Positions 6,304 through 13,606 of a DNA stretch of 15,573 nucleotides are shown here, piece by piece; position 1 is the stretch's first letter; the number at the start of each line of letters is the position of its first letter. Made by a program: the position numbers and the translations under genes. The notes under the pieces were generated by a model. The model was not told where the DNA came from and did not search any database. It was given only the letters and a program-made list of their open reading frames with translations. Source of the stretch: CAUYUA01 sp963575675 (GTDB taxonomy: Bacteria > Pseudomonadota > Alphaproteobacteria > Azospirillales > Azospirillaceae); the NCBI GenBank assembly GCA_963575675.1, contig CAUYUA010000265.1, forward strand, positions 1-15,573. The letters are read 5' to 3'.

Positions 6304-9093
6304 ATGGCGACAATCGAGGAGGCTTTGACGCTGGCCTTTGATTTTCACCGCTCCGGACAAACTACGGCGGCGGCTCAGGTTTATGAGAGGATTCTCGCCG
6401 TCGCGCCGGAGATTGTCATCGCTTGGAACAACTTAGGAGCGATTTTTTTCGAAGAAAAGCGTCTCGAAGACGCTGTAGCGTGCTATCGCAATGTCGTCTC
6501 CCGTAAACCAAACGCTCCAGAGGCCCATTACAACCTTGGCCGCGCATTGATGGCCCTGAACCTACGCGATCACGCAGAAGCGGCTTTATCACAGGCGGTT
6601 CTTTTAAATCCACGCATGGCGGAGGCGCATTACCTTCTTGGCGTGTTGCACCGCGAACAGAAACAACTAAAGCGCGCCGAAGCCTGTTTGCGAGCTGCAC
6701 TGACGTTGTCTCCGGATCACGCTGAAATCCACCTGCATTTGGCCGGAGTTCTGGATGACCTATCTCTTAGCGAATCAAGAGAGAGTGATGATTCGCAACA
6801 AGACGCCGCTTTGGATCACTACAGACGCGGAGTGACTTTGGCGCCGCATTCGGCTGCGGCCTGGTATAATTATGGCGGCCTCTGTCGTCGACTGCGGCGG
6901 TGGGGGGAAGCCATCGCCGCTTACCGACAGGTGACGACGCTACAATCCGATAACACGGCGGCTTGGCTGGCCTTGGCGGAAATTGCCGAGCATCCTGATC
7001 AACCGGCGTTTTCCCTGATCGACGCCGAGGCGGCGTTTCAACAGGCGTTGAGATGCGATCCGAAATCTTTGCCTGCTTTGGCGCGATTGGGTGGACTGGC
7101 GTTGCTTGGACGACGACATGAACAAGCCATTGCGTTTTTTGACCGCGCTTTGGCAATCATGAAGACGGCTCATCTTGGAAAAACTGCGGAAGCATTGAAT
7201 ATGCGACGAATGCGCGGCGCAGCGTTTCACGCTCTGAGACGGTTTGTTGACGCCGCCGCTGATTTCGAAGTCGTCGCCACCGCCGCTCCAAACAACGCCG
7301 AGGATCAATATAATTTCGGCAAAGCGCGGCATGATCTAAAGGATTGGACAGGCGCCGAGGCGGCGTATCGTCACGCCTTGGTTCTTGGCGCACATCGTTC
7401 GGATACCACGAGCGACTTTACGGCCAACGTCGCAATGAATCTCGGGCTGATTCTAGATCGACAAGGGCGATCCACAGAAGCGGAAACAGTGCTTCGTTAT
7501 GTTTTGACGCTTCGTCCCGATCATCTCGACGCTCGCTTAACGCTTGGAAAAACATTGCTGGATCAGCGCCGATTCGCCGAGGCCGGAGCATGGTTCACAG
7601 CAATATTAATCGAACGACCAGACGTCTCAAGAGCATGGATGAATCTCGGTTTGACCGCCGCCGCCGAAGATCGTTACGATGACGCCATTTCATGTTATCT
7701 TCAATCTTTGGCGCGTCAGCCGGATTTCGCTGGCTCTTGGCAAGCGTTGGGATTGGCCTATAAGACTTTGGGCATGATTCCCGAGGCGATTTTGTGCTAT
7801 CGCCGCGCCGTGTCTCTGGAGCCGGAGTCATCCGGAGCTTATCGCTGCTTGCTGAACGCTCTGATGTTCGCGCCAGGCGTGTCGGATAAAGAGCGCTTCC
7901 AAGAACATCTTAATTTTCGAAAACTCTGTGCGGCGAGCCCCCATCCGCCCTCTCCTCCTTCTTTTGGCGCACAAGGACGAAAGTTACGAATCGGCTATTT
8001 GTCGGGAGATTTTCGCGCTCACGTTGTTTCTCGGAATCTGCTTCCCTTGTTTCAGAGCCATGATCGAGCAAACGTCGAGATATTTGCGTATGCTCACGTT
8101 GGGCAACCGGACGCCGTAACGGAAATGTTCCGAGAAATTGCAGATCACTGGAGAGATTTATTCGGCATCGACGATGCAGCAGCGGCAGATATTATTCGGA
8201 ACGATCAAATCGATGTTCTAATTTGCGCCGCCGGACGATTTGACGACAATCGCCCTTTGATTTGCGCGCATCGCCCGGCTCCGGTCCAGATCAATTGGTT
8301 CGATGTGGCCACCAGCGGAGTTCCAGAGATCGATTATGTGTTGACGGACTGGATGCTGACGCCGCGTCGCAAAATCGATGCGTCCGGTCGAAGAGTTCCT
8401 GCGGAAAGCTTTGTCGAAAAACCGCTTTATTTGCCATTATCCTATATCTTGACGCCATTGGAAGACGCTCCGGCTTCGATTTTAGAAACCGATCCGGAAA
8501 CAGTGGTTTTCGGCAGTTTCAACATGCCGGCCAAGATCAATCATGTGGTGTTGACGTTGTGGGCGGACTTATTGCATCGTTTTCCGAAAGCACAGTTGTT
8601 ATTCAAATATCGGACTTTGTATCGTTCTCCCATGTTGATCGAGCGTATTTGTAATGTCTTTGAAAAAAAAGGAATTGATCCACAACGAGTGGTTTTTTCC
8701 GTCGATGATGGGCGGAAAAGCCATTATTTGTCTTATTTTAACATGATTGACGTGGCGCTGGACCCATTTCCGTTTTCGGGGTCAAACACCACGTTCGACG
8801 CTTTGTGGATGGGGGTCCCTGTGGTGACTCTCGCGGATGACTTTATGGTTGGACGTTACAGCAGCGCCATATTGACCGGGCTAGGATTACAAGAGTGGGT
8901 GGCTGAAACGCCGGAAGCATATTTGGAGATTGCCATGCGTTTGGCCGAGGACCGTGAAAAACGACTCTTCTGGAGAAACAATCTACGTCAATTGATTCGA
9001 GAGTCCGACTTGGTCAATGGCCGATTGCGTGCGCGACAACTAGAACGATTACTACGCATCGTTGTGAAAAAAACAGAGCGCAACAGAAAGTGA
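6304..9093 (+). CDS. TPR-containing GT41 (SPINDLY/O-GlcNAc transferase-like) glycosyltransferase
   Basis: A 929-residue cytoplasmic protein. Residues 1 to about 540 are roughly a dozen tetratricopeptide repeats (AWNNLGAIFFEEKRLEDAV-type units), a superhelix that usually binds protein substrates. Residues 560 to about 920 are the GT41 catalytic region: GYLSGDFRAH (His573 at the usual catalytic-region His), RPAPVQINW, GSFNMPAKIN (Lys744 at the position that contacts the nucleotide sugar), and DPFPFSGSNTTFDALWMGVPVV (from 820; nucleotide-binding loop). Family members add sugar to Ser/Thr of proteins, in some alphaproteobacteria to flagellin. The substrate here is unknown, though the chemotaxis genes in the window show the cell is motile. 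The start at 6304 is set by AGGTGA four bases upstream and by the start of the first repeat; a TTG at 6268 is less likely. The segment usually DL-G-H-T..NR reads AAGRFDDNR here. Confidence 0.88.
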   Translation: MATIEEALTLAFDFHRSGQTTAAAQVYERILAVAPEIVIAWNNLGAIFFEEKRLEDAVACYRNVVSRKPNAPEAHYNLGRALMALNLRDHAEAALSQAVLLNPRMAEAHYLLGVLHREQKQLKRAEACLRAALTLSPDHAEIHLHLAGVLDDLSLSESRESDDSQQDAALDHYRRGVTLAPHSAAAWYNYGGLCRRLRRWGEAIAAYRQVTTLQSDNTAAWLALAEIAEHPDQPAFSLIDAEAAFQQALRCDPKSLPALARLGGLALLGRRHEQAIAFFDRALAIMKTAHLGKTAEALNMRRMRGAAFHALRRFVDAAADFEVVATAAPNNAEDQYNFGKARHDLKDWTGAEAAYRHALVLGAHRSDTTSDFTANVAMNLGLILDRQGRSTEAETVLRYVLTLRPDHLDARLTLGKTLLDQRRFAEAGAWFTAILIERPDVSRAWMNLGLTAAAEDRYDDAISCYLQSLARQPDFAGSWQALGLAYKTLGMIPEAILCYRRAVSLEPESSGAYRCLLNALMFAPGVSDKERFQEHLNFRKLCAASPHPPSPPSFGAQGRKLRIGYLSGDFRAHVVSRNLLPLFQSHDRANVEIFAYAHVGQPDAVTEMFREIADHWRDLFGIDDAAAADIIRNDQIDVLICAAGRFDDNRPLICAHRPAPVQINWFDVATSGVPEIDYVLTDWMLTPRRKIDASGRRVPAESFVEKPLYLPLSYILTPLEDAPASILETDPETVVFGSFNMPAKINHVVLTLWADLLHRFPKAQLLFKYRTLYRSPMLIERICNVFEKKGIDPQRVVFSVDDGRKSHYLSYFNMIDVALDPFPFSGSNTTFDALWMGVPVVTLADDFMVGRYSSAILTGLGLQEWVAETPEAYLEIAMRLAEDREKRLFWRNNLRQLIRESDLVNGRLRARQLERLLRIVVKKTERNRK

Positions 9094-9130
9094 AAAGAAA
9101 GGAATTAAAAATGGCCAGAAACTGCGCTCT
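9075..9130 (+). terminator. Weak stem at the TPR-GT41 3' end
   Basis: AGAGCGCA (9075-9082, inside the last codons) is an exact inverted match to TGCGCTCT (9123-9130), with a 40-base A-rich loop containing the stop codon, followed by AATATCCTTTTAAG. The loop is long and the T-run short, so this is a possible rather than a convincing terminator. Confidence 0.25.
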
Positions 9131-9145
9131 AATATCCTTTTAAGA

Positions 9146-9330
9146 TATACTCTATCCAATTGAGAACCCAAAAAAAACTCCGAAAGAATCGGGGCTCCGC
9201 CCTCGACCCGCCAAAGGCCGGGAGGCCTTTGGAAACCATGACTTGGAGTTTGTAAAAACCGGATAAGAGTTGGACCGTTTCAATTCGGGAAGGCCGCACG
9301 ATTCTCGGATTCTCAACCGAACGGAGTATA
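9146..9330. mobile_element. MITE-like repeat with terminal inverted repeats, copy A
   Basis: A 185-base non-coding element between the convergent 3' ends of the TPR gene and rarA. Its left end TATACTCTATCCAATTGAGA (9146-9165 onward) is an imperfect inverted match (about 19 of 26) to its right end, 9305-9330. Both ends finish in TA, as expected of an IS630/Tc1-type insertion at TA. The first 55 bases recur at 15519-15573 with three mismatches, which makes this a dispersed repeat. Inside are a perfect 9-bp hairpin CCAAAGGCC/GGCCTTTGG with a GGGA loop (9211-9232) and an AAACTCC/GGAGTTT pair (9175-9181 and 9245-9251). No transposase is encoded, so it would be non-autonomous. A REP-like structured element is the alternative reading. 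Confidence 0.65.
9211..9232. repeat. Perfect 9-bp hairpin inside the repeat element
   Basis: CCAAAGGCC at 9211-9219, loop GGGA at 9220-9223, GGCCTTTGG at 9224-9232. It is preceded by GGGGCTCCGCC (9191-9201), a wording I associate with palindromic intergenic repeats of alphaproteobacteria, though that is from memory. Confidence 0.8.
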
Positions 9331-9373
9331 CTATACATGTTTTTACTGTGTGTGCGTTTTTGCTGCGCGTGAT

Positions 9374-10672
9374 CTATGATTTAACAGCCTCGCCACGCAA
9401 ACGACTCCAATAGGCAAGACGCTTGAGAATTTCACGCTCAAATCCCCGTTCAACTGGACGATAGAACGAACGACGCGCCATCGTTTCTGGGAAACAATTT
9501 TGCCCTGAAAAACCATCCTTCACATCATGATCATAAACATATCCACGACCATAACCGATGTCTTTCATCAACCGCGTCGGCGCATTCAAAATATGCATCG
9601 GCGGAGCCAAAGACCCCGTCTCACGCGCCGCAGTCTGAGCCTCTTTATAAGAAACATACGCCGCATTCGATTTCGGCGCCGCTCCTAAGTAAATGACCGC
9701 CTGAACCAAGGCCAACTCTCCCTCCGGACTGCCCAGACGATCGAAAATTTCCCACGCAGTCAAAGCCTGAACCATTGCGTGCGGATCCGCCAAGCCAACG
9801 TCCTCGCTCGCAAATCGAACCAAACGCCGCGCAATGTAACGAGGATCCTCTCCTCCCGCCAACATCCGCGCAAACCAGTATAACGCCGCGTCCACATCCG
9901 ACGCCCGCAGTGATTTATGTAGCGCGCTGATAAGGTTATAATGACTATCCTGAGCCTTGTCATAAATCGGCGTCCGACGTTGCAGCGTCTCTGAAAGACG
10001 CGCCAAATCCATCGGCTCCTCCAACGTCAGGAACAACAACTCCTCGCATAAATTCAACAAGAACCGTCCGTCGCCATCGGCCATGGCCTTCAAAGCCTGC
10101 CGCGCCGATTCCTCCACCGGCAACGAACGTCCGGCCTCGGCCTCTGCGCGTTGCAACAACAGCTCCAACGCCTCTTCATCCAGCCGCCGCAGAACCAACG
10201 CTTGAGCCCGACTTAACAACGCCGCGTTCAGCTCGAACGAAGGGTTCTCTGTGGTCGCCCCCACCAAAATGATTGTGCCGTCCTCGATCCAGGGCAGGAA
10301 ACCGTCTTGCTGAGCGCGGTTAAAGCGATGAATCTCATCGATGAATAGAATAGTGCCCCGCCCGCCGCACGACCGTCGATTCCGCGCCAATTCGAACACC
10401 TTGCGCAGCTCCGCCACCCCCGAAAACACAGCAGAAAGAGACTCGAAGTGAAGATCGCCAACTTCGGCCAACAAACGAGCGATTGTGGTCTTGCCGCACC
10501 CCGGCGGCCCCCATAAAATCATCGATGACAAGCGCCGAGCCGAAACCATCCGCCCGATCGGTCCGGACTCGGCCAACAGATGATCCTGTCCCACAACATC
10601 CGTCAAACGACGCGGACGCAAACGATCCGCCAACGGACGCGGCGCCGCAGCCTCAAACAACCCGCCGCTCAT
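9374..10672 (-). CDS. rarA: Replication-associated recombination protein A (RarA/MgsA AAA+ ATPase)
   Basis: A 432-residue clamp-loader-like AAA+ ATPase, normal for the family, that acts at stalled replication forks with SSB. Motifs: Walker A GPPGCGKT (55-62), Walker B LFIDEIHRFN (109-118), sensor 1 GATTENPSF (138-146), an SRAQ arginine-finger region at about 153-156, and the C-terminal tetramerisation region including GRGYVYDHD. I start at the ATG at 10672 (MSGGLFEAAAPRPLADRLRP), since GGGGA lies eight bases upstream, whereas for the ATG at 10681 that run would be adjacent to the start. The bacteriohemerythrin gene ends 28 bases upstream on the same strand, so the two may be cotranscribed. 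Confidence 0.94.
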   Translation of the reverse strand: MSGGLFEAAAPRPLADRLRPRRLTDVVGQDHLLAESGPIGRMVSARRLSSMILWGPPGCGKTTIARLLAEVGDLHFESLSAVFSGVAELRKVFELARNRRSCGGRGTILFIDEIHRFNRAQQDGFLPWIEDGTIILVGATTENPSFELNAALLSRAQALVLRRLDEEALELLLQRAEAEAGRSLPVEESARQALKAMADGDGRFLLNLCEELLFLTLEEPMDLARLSETLQRRTPIYDKAQDSHYNLISALHKSLRASDVDAALYWFARMLAGGEDPRYIARRLVRFASEDVGLADPHAMVQALTAWEIFDRLGSPEGELALVQAVIYLGAAPKSNAAYVSYKEAQTAARETGSLAPPMHILNAPTRLMKDIGYGRGYVYDHDVKDGFSGQNCFPETMARRSFYRPVERGFEREILKRLAYWSRLRGEAVKS

Positions 10673-10699
10673 TTCTTTCATCCCCGCGCGTTGAAGCCA

Positions 10700-11143
10700 C
10701 TACTCACCGCGCTTCTTCGCCTTGTCGTTTTCCAACAGAACATAGTGACCGAATCGCAGGTCGTGTTCAGGAATATGATGCTTCAACCAATCGCGCAACA
10801 CCCCCATCAATTCATAAACCTCAATTGTTCCCTGAACCACCAACGCCTCATATTTCTCCCACGTCTGAGAGAACCGATGATGCTCTTTACAATGGGCCTC
10901 CCGCTCAGGGTAGCAATACTGATCCATCAACACTTCTTCCGCATGAAAGTGAAGCTGAACATAAGACACGACAGCTCGATAAAGATGATGCGTCTCCACG
11001 CCGGCCGGATCATCTGCAAACAAACGAACGAAAACATTATAAATCGCAAAAAAACGTTCGTGATCTTCGTCTATGCTCTGAATTCCCGTTCGACAAACAT
11101 CTTGCCATACATAGTATTCTATTTTCTTCATTTTCGCACGCAT
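10700..11143 (-). CDS. Bacteriohemerythrin
   Basis: A 147-residue, single-domain hemerythrin that binds O2 at a di-iron centre. All seven expected ligands can be placed: His28 (DEDHERFF), His65 and Glu69 (HFHAEE), His84 and His88 (HCKEH), His123 and Asp128 (HIPEHD). It is cytoplasmic, with no signal peptide or extra domain. Roles known for the family are O2 supply or storage and O2 sensing; context does not decide, but the aerotaxis-like genes 2 kb downstream fit an organism that tracks oxygen. The ATG at 11143 is supported by GAGGAAAGGAA directly upstream; the ATG at 11131 would leave that site too far away. rarA follows after 27 bases on the same strand. Confidence 0.93.
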   Translation of the reverse strand: MRAKMKKIEYYVWQDVCRTGIQSIDEDHERFFAIYNVFVRLFADDPAGVETHHLYRAVVSYVQLHFHAEEVLMDQYCYPEREAHCKEHHRFSQTWEKYEALVVQGTIEVYELMGVLRDWLKHHIPEHDLRFGHYVLLENDKAKKRGE

Positions 11144-11522
11144 TTCCTTTCCTCGACCTTAGGGCGTGTCCGAAAACATTGGTGTTCTTTCCGGACGGGC
11201 TCTTACACCAACGAGCCGAATATTTGACGCATCCTACCGTGCGTAAGAACGCTCGCCGCCGCAGTTGCAGCGGGATGCCGTCGCATGAGATCGGGTCATT
11301 CAATAAGCGCGACGGCATTACGCGATGCGCCCCTCCCCAAACCGACGCTCCGTAGTTGATGCTATTATGAGCCGCCTAATTATGGCAACCTCAAAACCAT
11401 CCACTGTTTTTTTTGATTGTTTCTTGATCGGGCGTTCTTTCGTATAGCATTCTCCGCAACATACGTGATAGTTAGCGCCGTTGAAGACATTCCCCAGACG
11501 ACAACCCCCAGACTTGGCCGTC
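11144..11522. other. Hairpin-rich intergenic region, no gene recognised
   Basis: About 380 bases between the divergent starts of bacteriohemerythrin and accA. It holds several inverted repeats: TTGGTGT/ACACCAA (11179-11185, 11205-11211), overlapping GGCTC/GAGCC (11198-11202, 11213-11217), and a perfect 10-bp ATGCCGTCGC/GCGACGGCAT (11275-11284, 11309-11318) with a 24-base loop. Promoters for both genes must be here, but I see no convincing -35/-10 pair; a weak TATAGC at 11443 has no good partner. Open frames in the stretch match nothing I know. A leader RNA or an IS remnant is possible. Confidence 0.45.
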
Positions 11523-12479
11523 ATGCAGACCTTCCTGGAATTCGAAAAGCCGATTGCGGAACTCGAAACCAAGATCGAGGAACTGCGACATCTTACGACA
11601 TCGGGCGATATCAACATCGCTGATGAGATAGGCAAGCTACAGGTCAAGGTCGACCGCCTTCTGCGGCAAACCTACGCCAAGCTTCAGCCTGCCCAAAAAG
11701 TGCAAGTCGCTCGCCATCCCAATCGACCGCACTTCTCGGATTATGTTGCCGCTCTGATCGAAGACTTCACTCCGTTGGCCGGAGATCGCGGATTTGCCGA
11801 AGATCGCGCCATCATCGGCGGCCTCGGTCGATTTCGCGGCCATTCGGTGGTCGTCATCGGCCAAGAAAAAGGCCACGACACCGAAACTCGCGTTATGCAT
11901 AATTTTGGCATGGCGAAGCCGGAGGGCTATCGAAAAGTCCAACGCTTGATGTATATGGCGGATCGCTTTAAGCTGCCCGTCATCACTCTGGTCGATACCG
12001 CCGGGGCCTATCCCGGAGTCGGCGCAGAAGAACGCGGACAAGCCGAAGCCATCGCCCGCAGCATTGAAACCTGCTTGCGAATTAAAGTGCCTCTAATCTC
12101 TGTGATTATTGGCGAAGGCGGCTCCGGCGGAGCCATCGCCATGGCCACAGGCGATCGCATTCTCATGCTGGAAAACGCCATTTACTCCGTCATTTCCCCT
12201 GAAGGATGCGCTTCCATTCTTTGGCGAAACGGAGCTTTGGCCGGCGAAGCCGCCGCCGCATTGCGAATCACCGCGCAAGACCTAAAAGAGGTCGGCGTTA
12301 TTGATCGAATCATTCCAGAGCCCATTGGCGGCGCTCACCGCGACCCCAAACTCATGATCAAAACGCTCGGCGACGCTTTGTTAGAGTCTCTACTGGAGTT
12401 ACGCAACGAAGACGGCGCAACCCTTCGCGCCCAACGCCGCGAGAAATTTCTGGAAATGGGCCAACAAAGCCTCTCATAA
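11523..12479 (+). CDS. accA: Acetyl-CoA carboxylase carboxyltransferase subunit alpha
   Basis: AccA with AccD forms the carboxyltransferase that moves the carboxyl group from biotin to acetyl-CoA, giving malonyl-CoA for fatty acid synthesis. The protein is 318 residues, the normal length. The N-terminal helices (MQTFLEFEKPIAELETKIEE) precede the crotonase-like core with DTAGAYPG (158-165) and the oxyanion-type loop GEGGSGGAIA (197-206), followed by SPEGCASILWR. The start at 11523 is chosen from the conserved FEKPIAELE N-terminus; a TTG at 11481 would add 14 unlike residues. No Shine-Dalgarno is visible before the ATG. It is monocistronic and followed by a strong terminator; accD is not in the window. 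Confidence 0.96.
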   Translation: MQTFLEFEKPIAELETKIEELRHLTTSGDINIADEIGKLQVKVDRLLRQTYAKLQPAQKVQVARHPNRPHFSDYVAALIEDFTPLAGDRGFAEDRAIIGGLGRFRGHSVVVIGQEKGHDTETRVMHNFGMAKPEGYRKVQRLMYMADRFKLPVITLVDTAGAYPGVGAEERGQAEAIARSIETCLRIKVPLISVIIGEGGSGGAIAMATGDRILMLENAIYSVISPEGCASILWRNGALAGEAAAALRITAQDLKEVGVIDRIIPEPIGGAHRDPKLMIKTLGDALLESLLELRNEDGATLRAQRREKFLEMGQQSLS

Positions 12480-12505
12480 TATTTTCATCTTTTTTATCCC
12501 GCTTC

Positions 12506-12563
12506 GATTCGGTCAAATCTCCGTGCTCCACGCTGGAATTTGATCGAGTCGGGGCTTTTTTTT
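12506..12563 (+). terminator. Intrinsic terminator of accA
   Basis: GATTCGGTCAAAT (12506-12518) pairs with ATTTGATCGAGTC (12538-12550), with two G-T pairs, and an inner CGTG/CACG closes the loop. GGGGC and then eight T (12556-12563) follow. It begins 26 bases after the accA stop: a clear rho-independent terminator. Confidence 0.85.
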
Positions 12564-12860
12564 GCCCGCTTTTCTTATAACTTAAAAAAAGCCATTAAAA
12601 CGCTTACCCTTCATAAAAAAAATTACAACCCTATATCTATTTACTTATCAGGCCAATGCCCACGCCGCCTCCTTGCAAATAGTTCTTAAAATAGAACCAA
12701 TATCTTTATTTTGCTCATTTTTTGCCCATTTTTATCATAAGGCGCATTATATCAATACAATAAAACTCTTGGCCATATGAGCCTCAAAAACACACGCGCC
12801 CATAACAAAAGCACGCCACGTTATGGTTAAAATTATATAAAAATTTCCTAAAAAAAAAGT
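12564..12860. other. AT-rich intergenic region upstream of the PAS/MCP pair
   Basis: No gene seen. It contains a GTTCT/AGAAC inverted repeat (12682-12686, 12693-12697), two near-identical TTGC(T/C)CATTTT runs around 12710-12735, and CCATAAC/GTTATGG (12800-12806, 12820-12826). These could be operator sites for the downstream genes, but each is short. A-tracts just upstream of the promoter at 12861 could act as an UP element. Confidence 0.4.
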
Positions 12861-12890
12861 TTGAAACTCTCTCTGCAAGACAAATACAAT
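12861..12890 (+). promoter_or_regulatory. Sigma-70-type promoter for the PAS/MCP genes
   Basis: TTGAAA (12861-12866) and TACAAT (12885-12890) with an 18-base spacer, preceded by an A-tract (12850-12858). A start near 12897 would give a leader of about 110 bases before the PAS gene. Confidence 0.6.
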
Positions 12891-12911
12891 TTCCGCGCGG
12901 GGAAGAACGAA

Positions 12912-13031
12912 ATGAACATCCGGCCATATTTGGCGCCTACCGTAAACTTCTTAGAATTACAAAGACGTCAACATTTCAAAAACAACAAACAGCGTTATGG
13001 AGAACAATCATGGCGACACCTCCTATTTTAA
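12912..13031 (+). CDS. Possible 39-residue leader ORF
   Basis: ATG at 12912 with GGGGAAG about seven bases upstream, running to TAA at 13029-13031 and overlapping the PAS gene start in another frame. The peptide (starting MNIRPYLAPTVNFLELQRRQ) matches nothing I know. It lies just after the predicted transcription start, so if translated it could influence expression of the PAS gene. It may equally be chance. Confidence 0.25.
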   Translation: MNIRPYLAPTVNFLELQRRQHFKNNKQRYGEQSWRHLLF

Positions 13032-13534
13032 CCGGACATGAAGTCTCCTTCTCTCAAGATGAAATCATTGTCTCTAAAACCGATAAGACTGGAAAAATTA
13101 CCTACGTCAACGACATTTTCATCCGAGTCAGTGGATACACAGAATCCGATGTCCTTTATAAACCCCACAACATCATTCGGCATCCGCATATGCCTCGCGC
13201 CGTTTTCAAACTTCTTTGGGAAACAATAGAGTCAGGTCAAGAAATTTTCTCTTATGTTGTCAACCGCACAAAAAATGGCGATCATTATTGGGTTTTTGCT
13301 CATATCACCCCAAATTTTGACAAACATGGCCAAATCATCGGATACCATTCAAGTCGAAGAGTCGCTCGCCCGTCCGCAATTTCTAATATTCAGAGCCTTT
13401 ATCAGAAACTTCTCTCTGAAGAACAACGTCATCCGGACTATAAATCCGGCATCAACGCTTCCTATCATATGCTACATGATACTATAAAGCGGCAAGGTTT
13501 TGACGGATATGATCGCTTTATCTTCAGTGTTTGA
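13010..13534 (+). CDS. Aer-type PAS domain protein
   Basis: A soluble 174-residue protein. Residues about 12-120 form a PAS domain of the aerotaxis-receptor (Aer) type: TGKITYVNDIFIRVSGY (27-43), KPHNIIRHPHMP (51-62) and NGDHYWVFAHITP (89-101) follow the Aer FAD-binding PAS closely. In E. coli Aer this PAS reports electron-transport redox state through FAD. At the RHPDMP motif the Asp is His here (residue 60). Residues 121-174 are a helical tail without recognised domain; there is no TM, HAMP or signalling domain. GGAG at 12999-13002 fits the ATG at 13010. The chemoreceptor gene follows after 72 bases on the same strand, so the two are probably one operon. FAD binding is inferred from family resemblance. 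Confidence 0.88.
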   Translation: MATPPILTGHEVSFSQDEIIVSKTDKTGKITYVNDIFIRVSGYTESDVLYKPHNIIRHPHMPRAVFKLLWETIESGQEIFSYVVNRTKNGDHYWVFAHITPNFDKHGQIIGYHSSRRVARPSAISNIQSLYQKLLSEEQRHPDYKSGINASYHMLHDTIKRQGFDGYDRFIFSV

Positions 13535-13606
13535 ACACGTCCATTTGAAAGACGCTCAGAAGTCCTTCGAAAGCCAATTAGAAACCAATCGTCACAGGGC
13601 TGCGTT

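Noticed and set aside
11037..11318. A 93-codon minus-strand frame overlapping the hemerythrin start, considered as a transposase remnant
   Set aside because: No transposase motif, and half of it runs through the hemerythrin gene and its ribosome site in another frame.
10483..11355. A 290-codon open frame on the plus strand
   Set aside because: It lies antisense to rarA and bacteriohemerythrin, both with full family motifs; the translation is rich in Pro, Thr and Arg with no recognisable fold. It is a shadow of their codon use.
11424..11448. Possible accA promoter TTGATC...TATAGC
   Set aside because: The spacer is only 13 bases, and the alternative -35 (TTCTTG) matches poorly. Not supportable.
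12506..12550. The GGTCAAATC-like string read as a tRNA T-arm
   Set aside because: No acceptor or anticodon arm around it; the stem and T-run make it the accA terminator.
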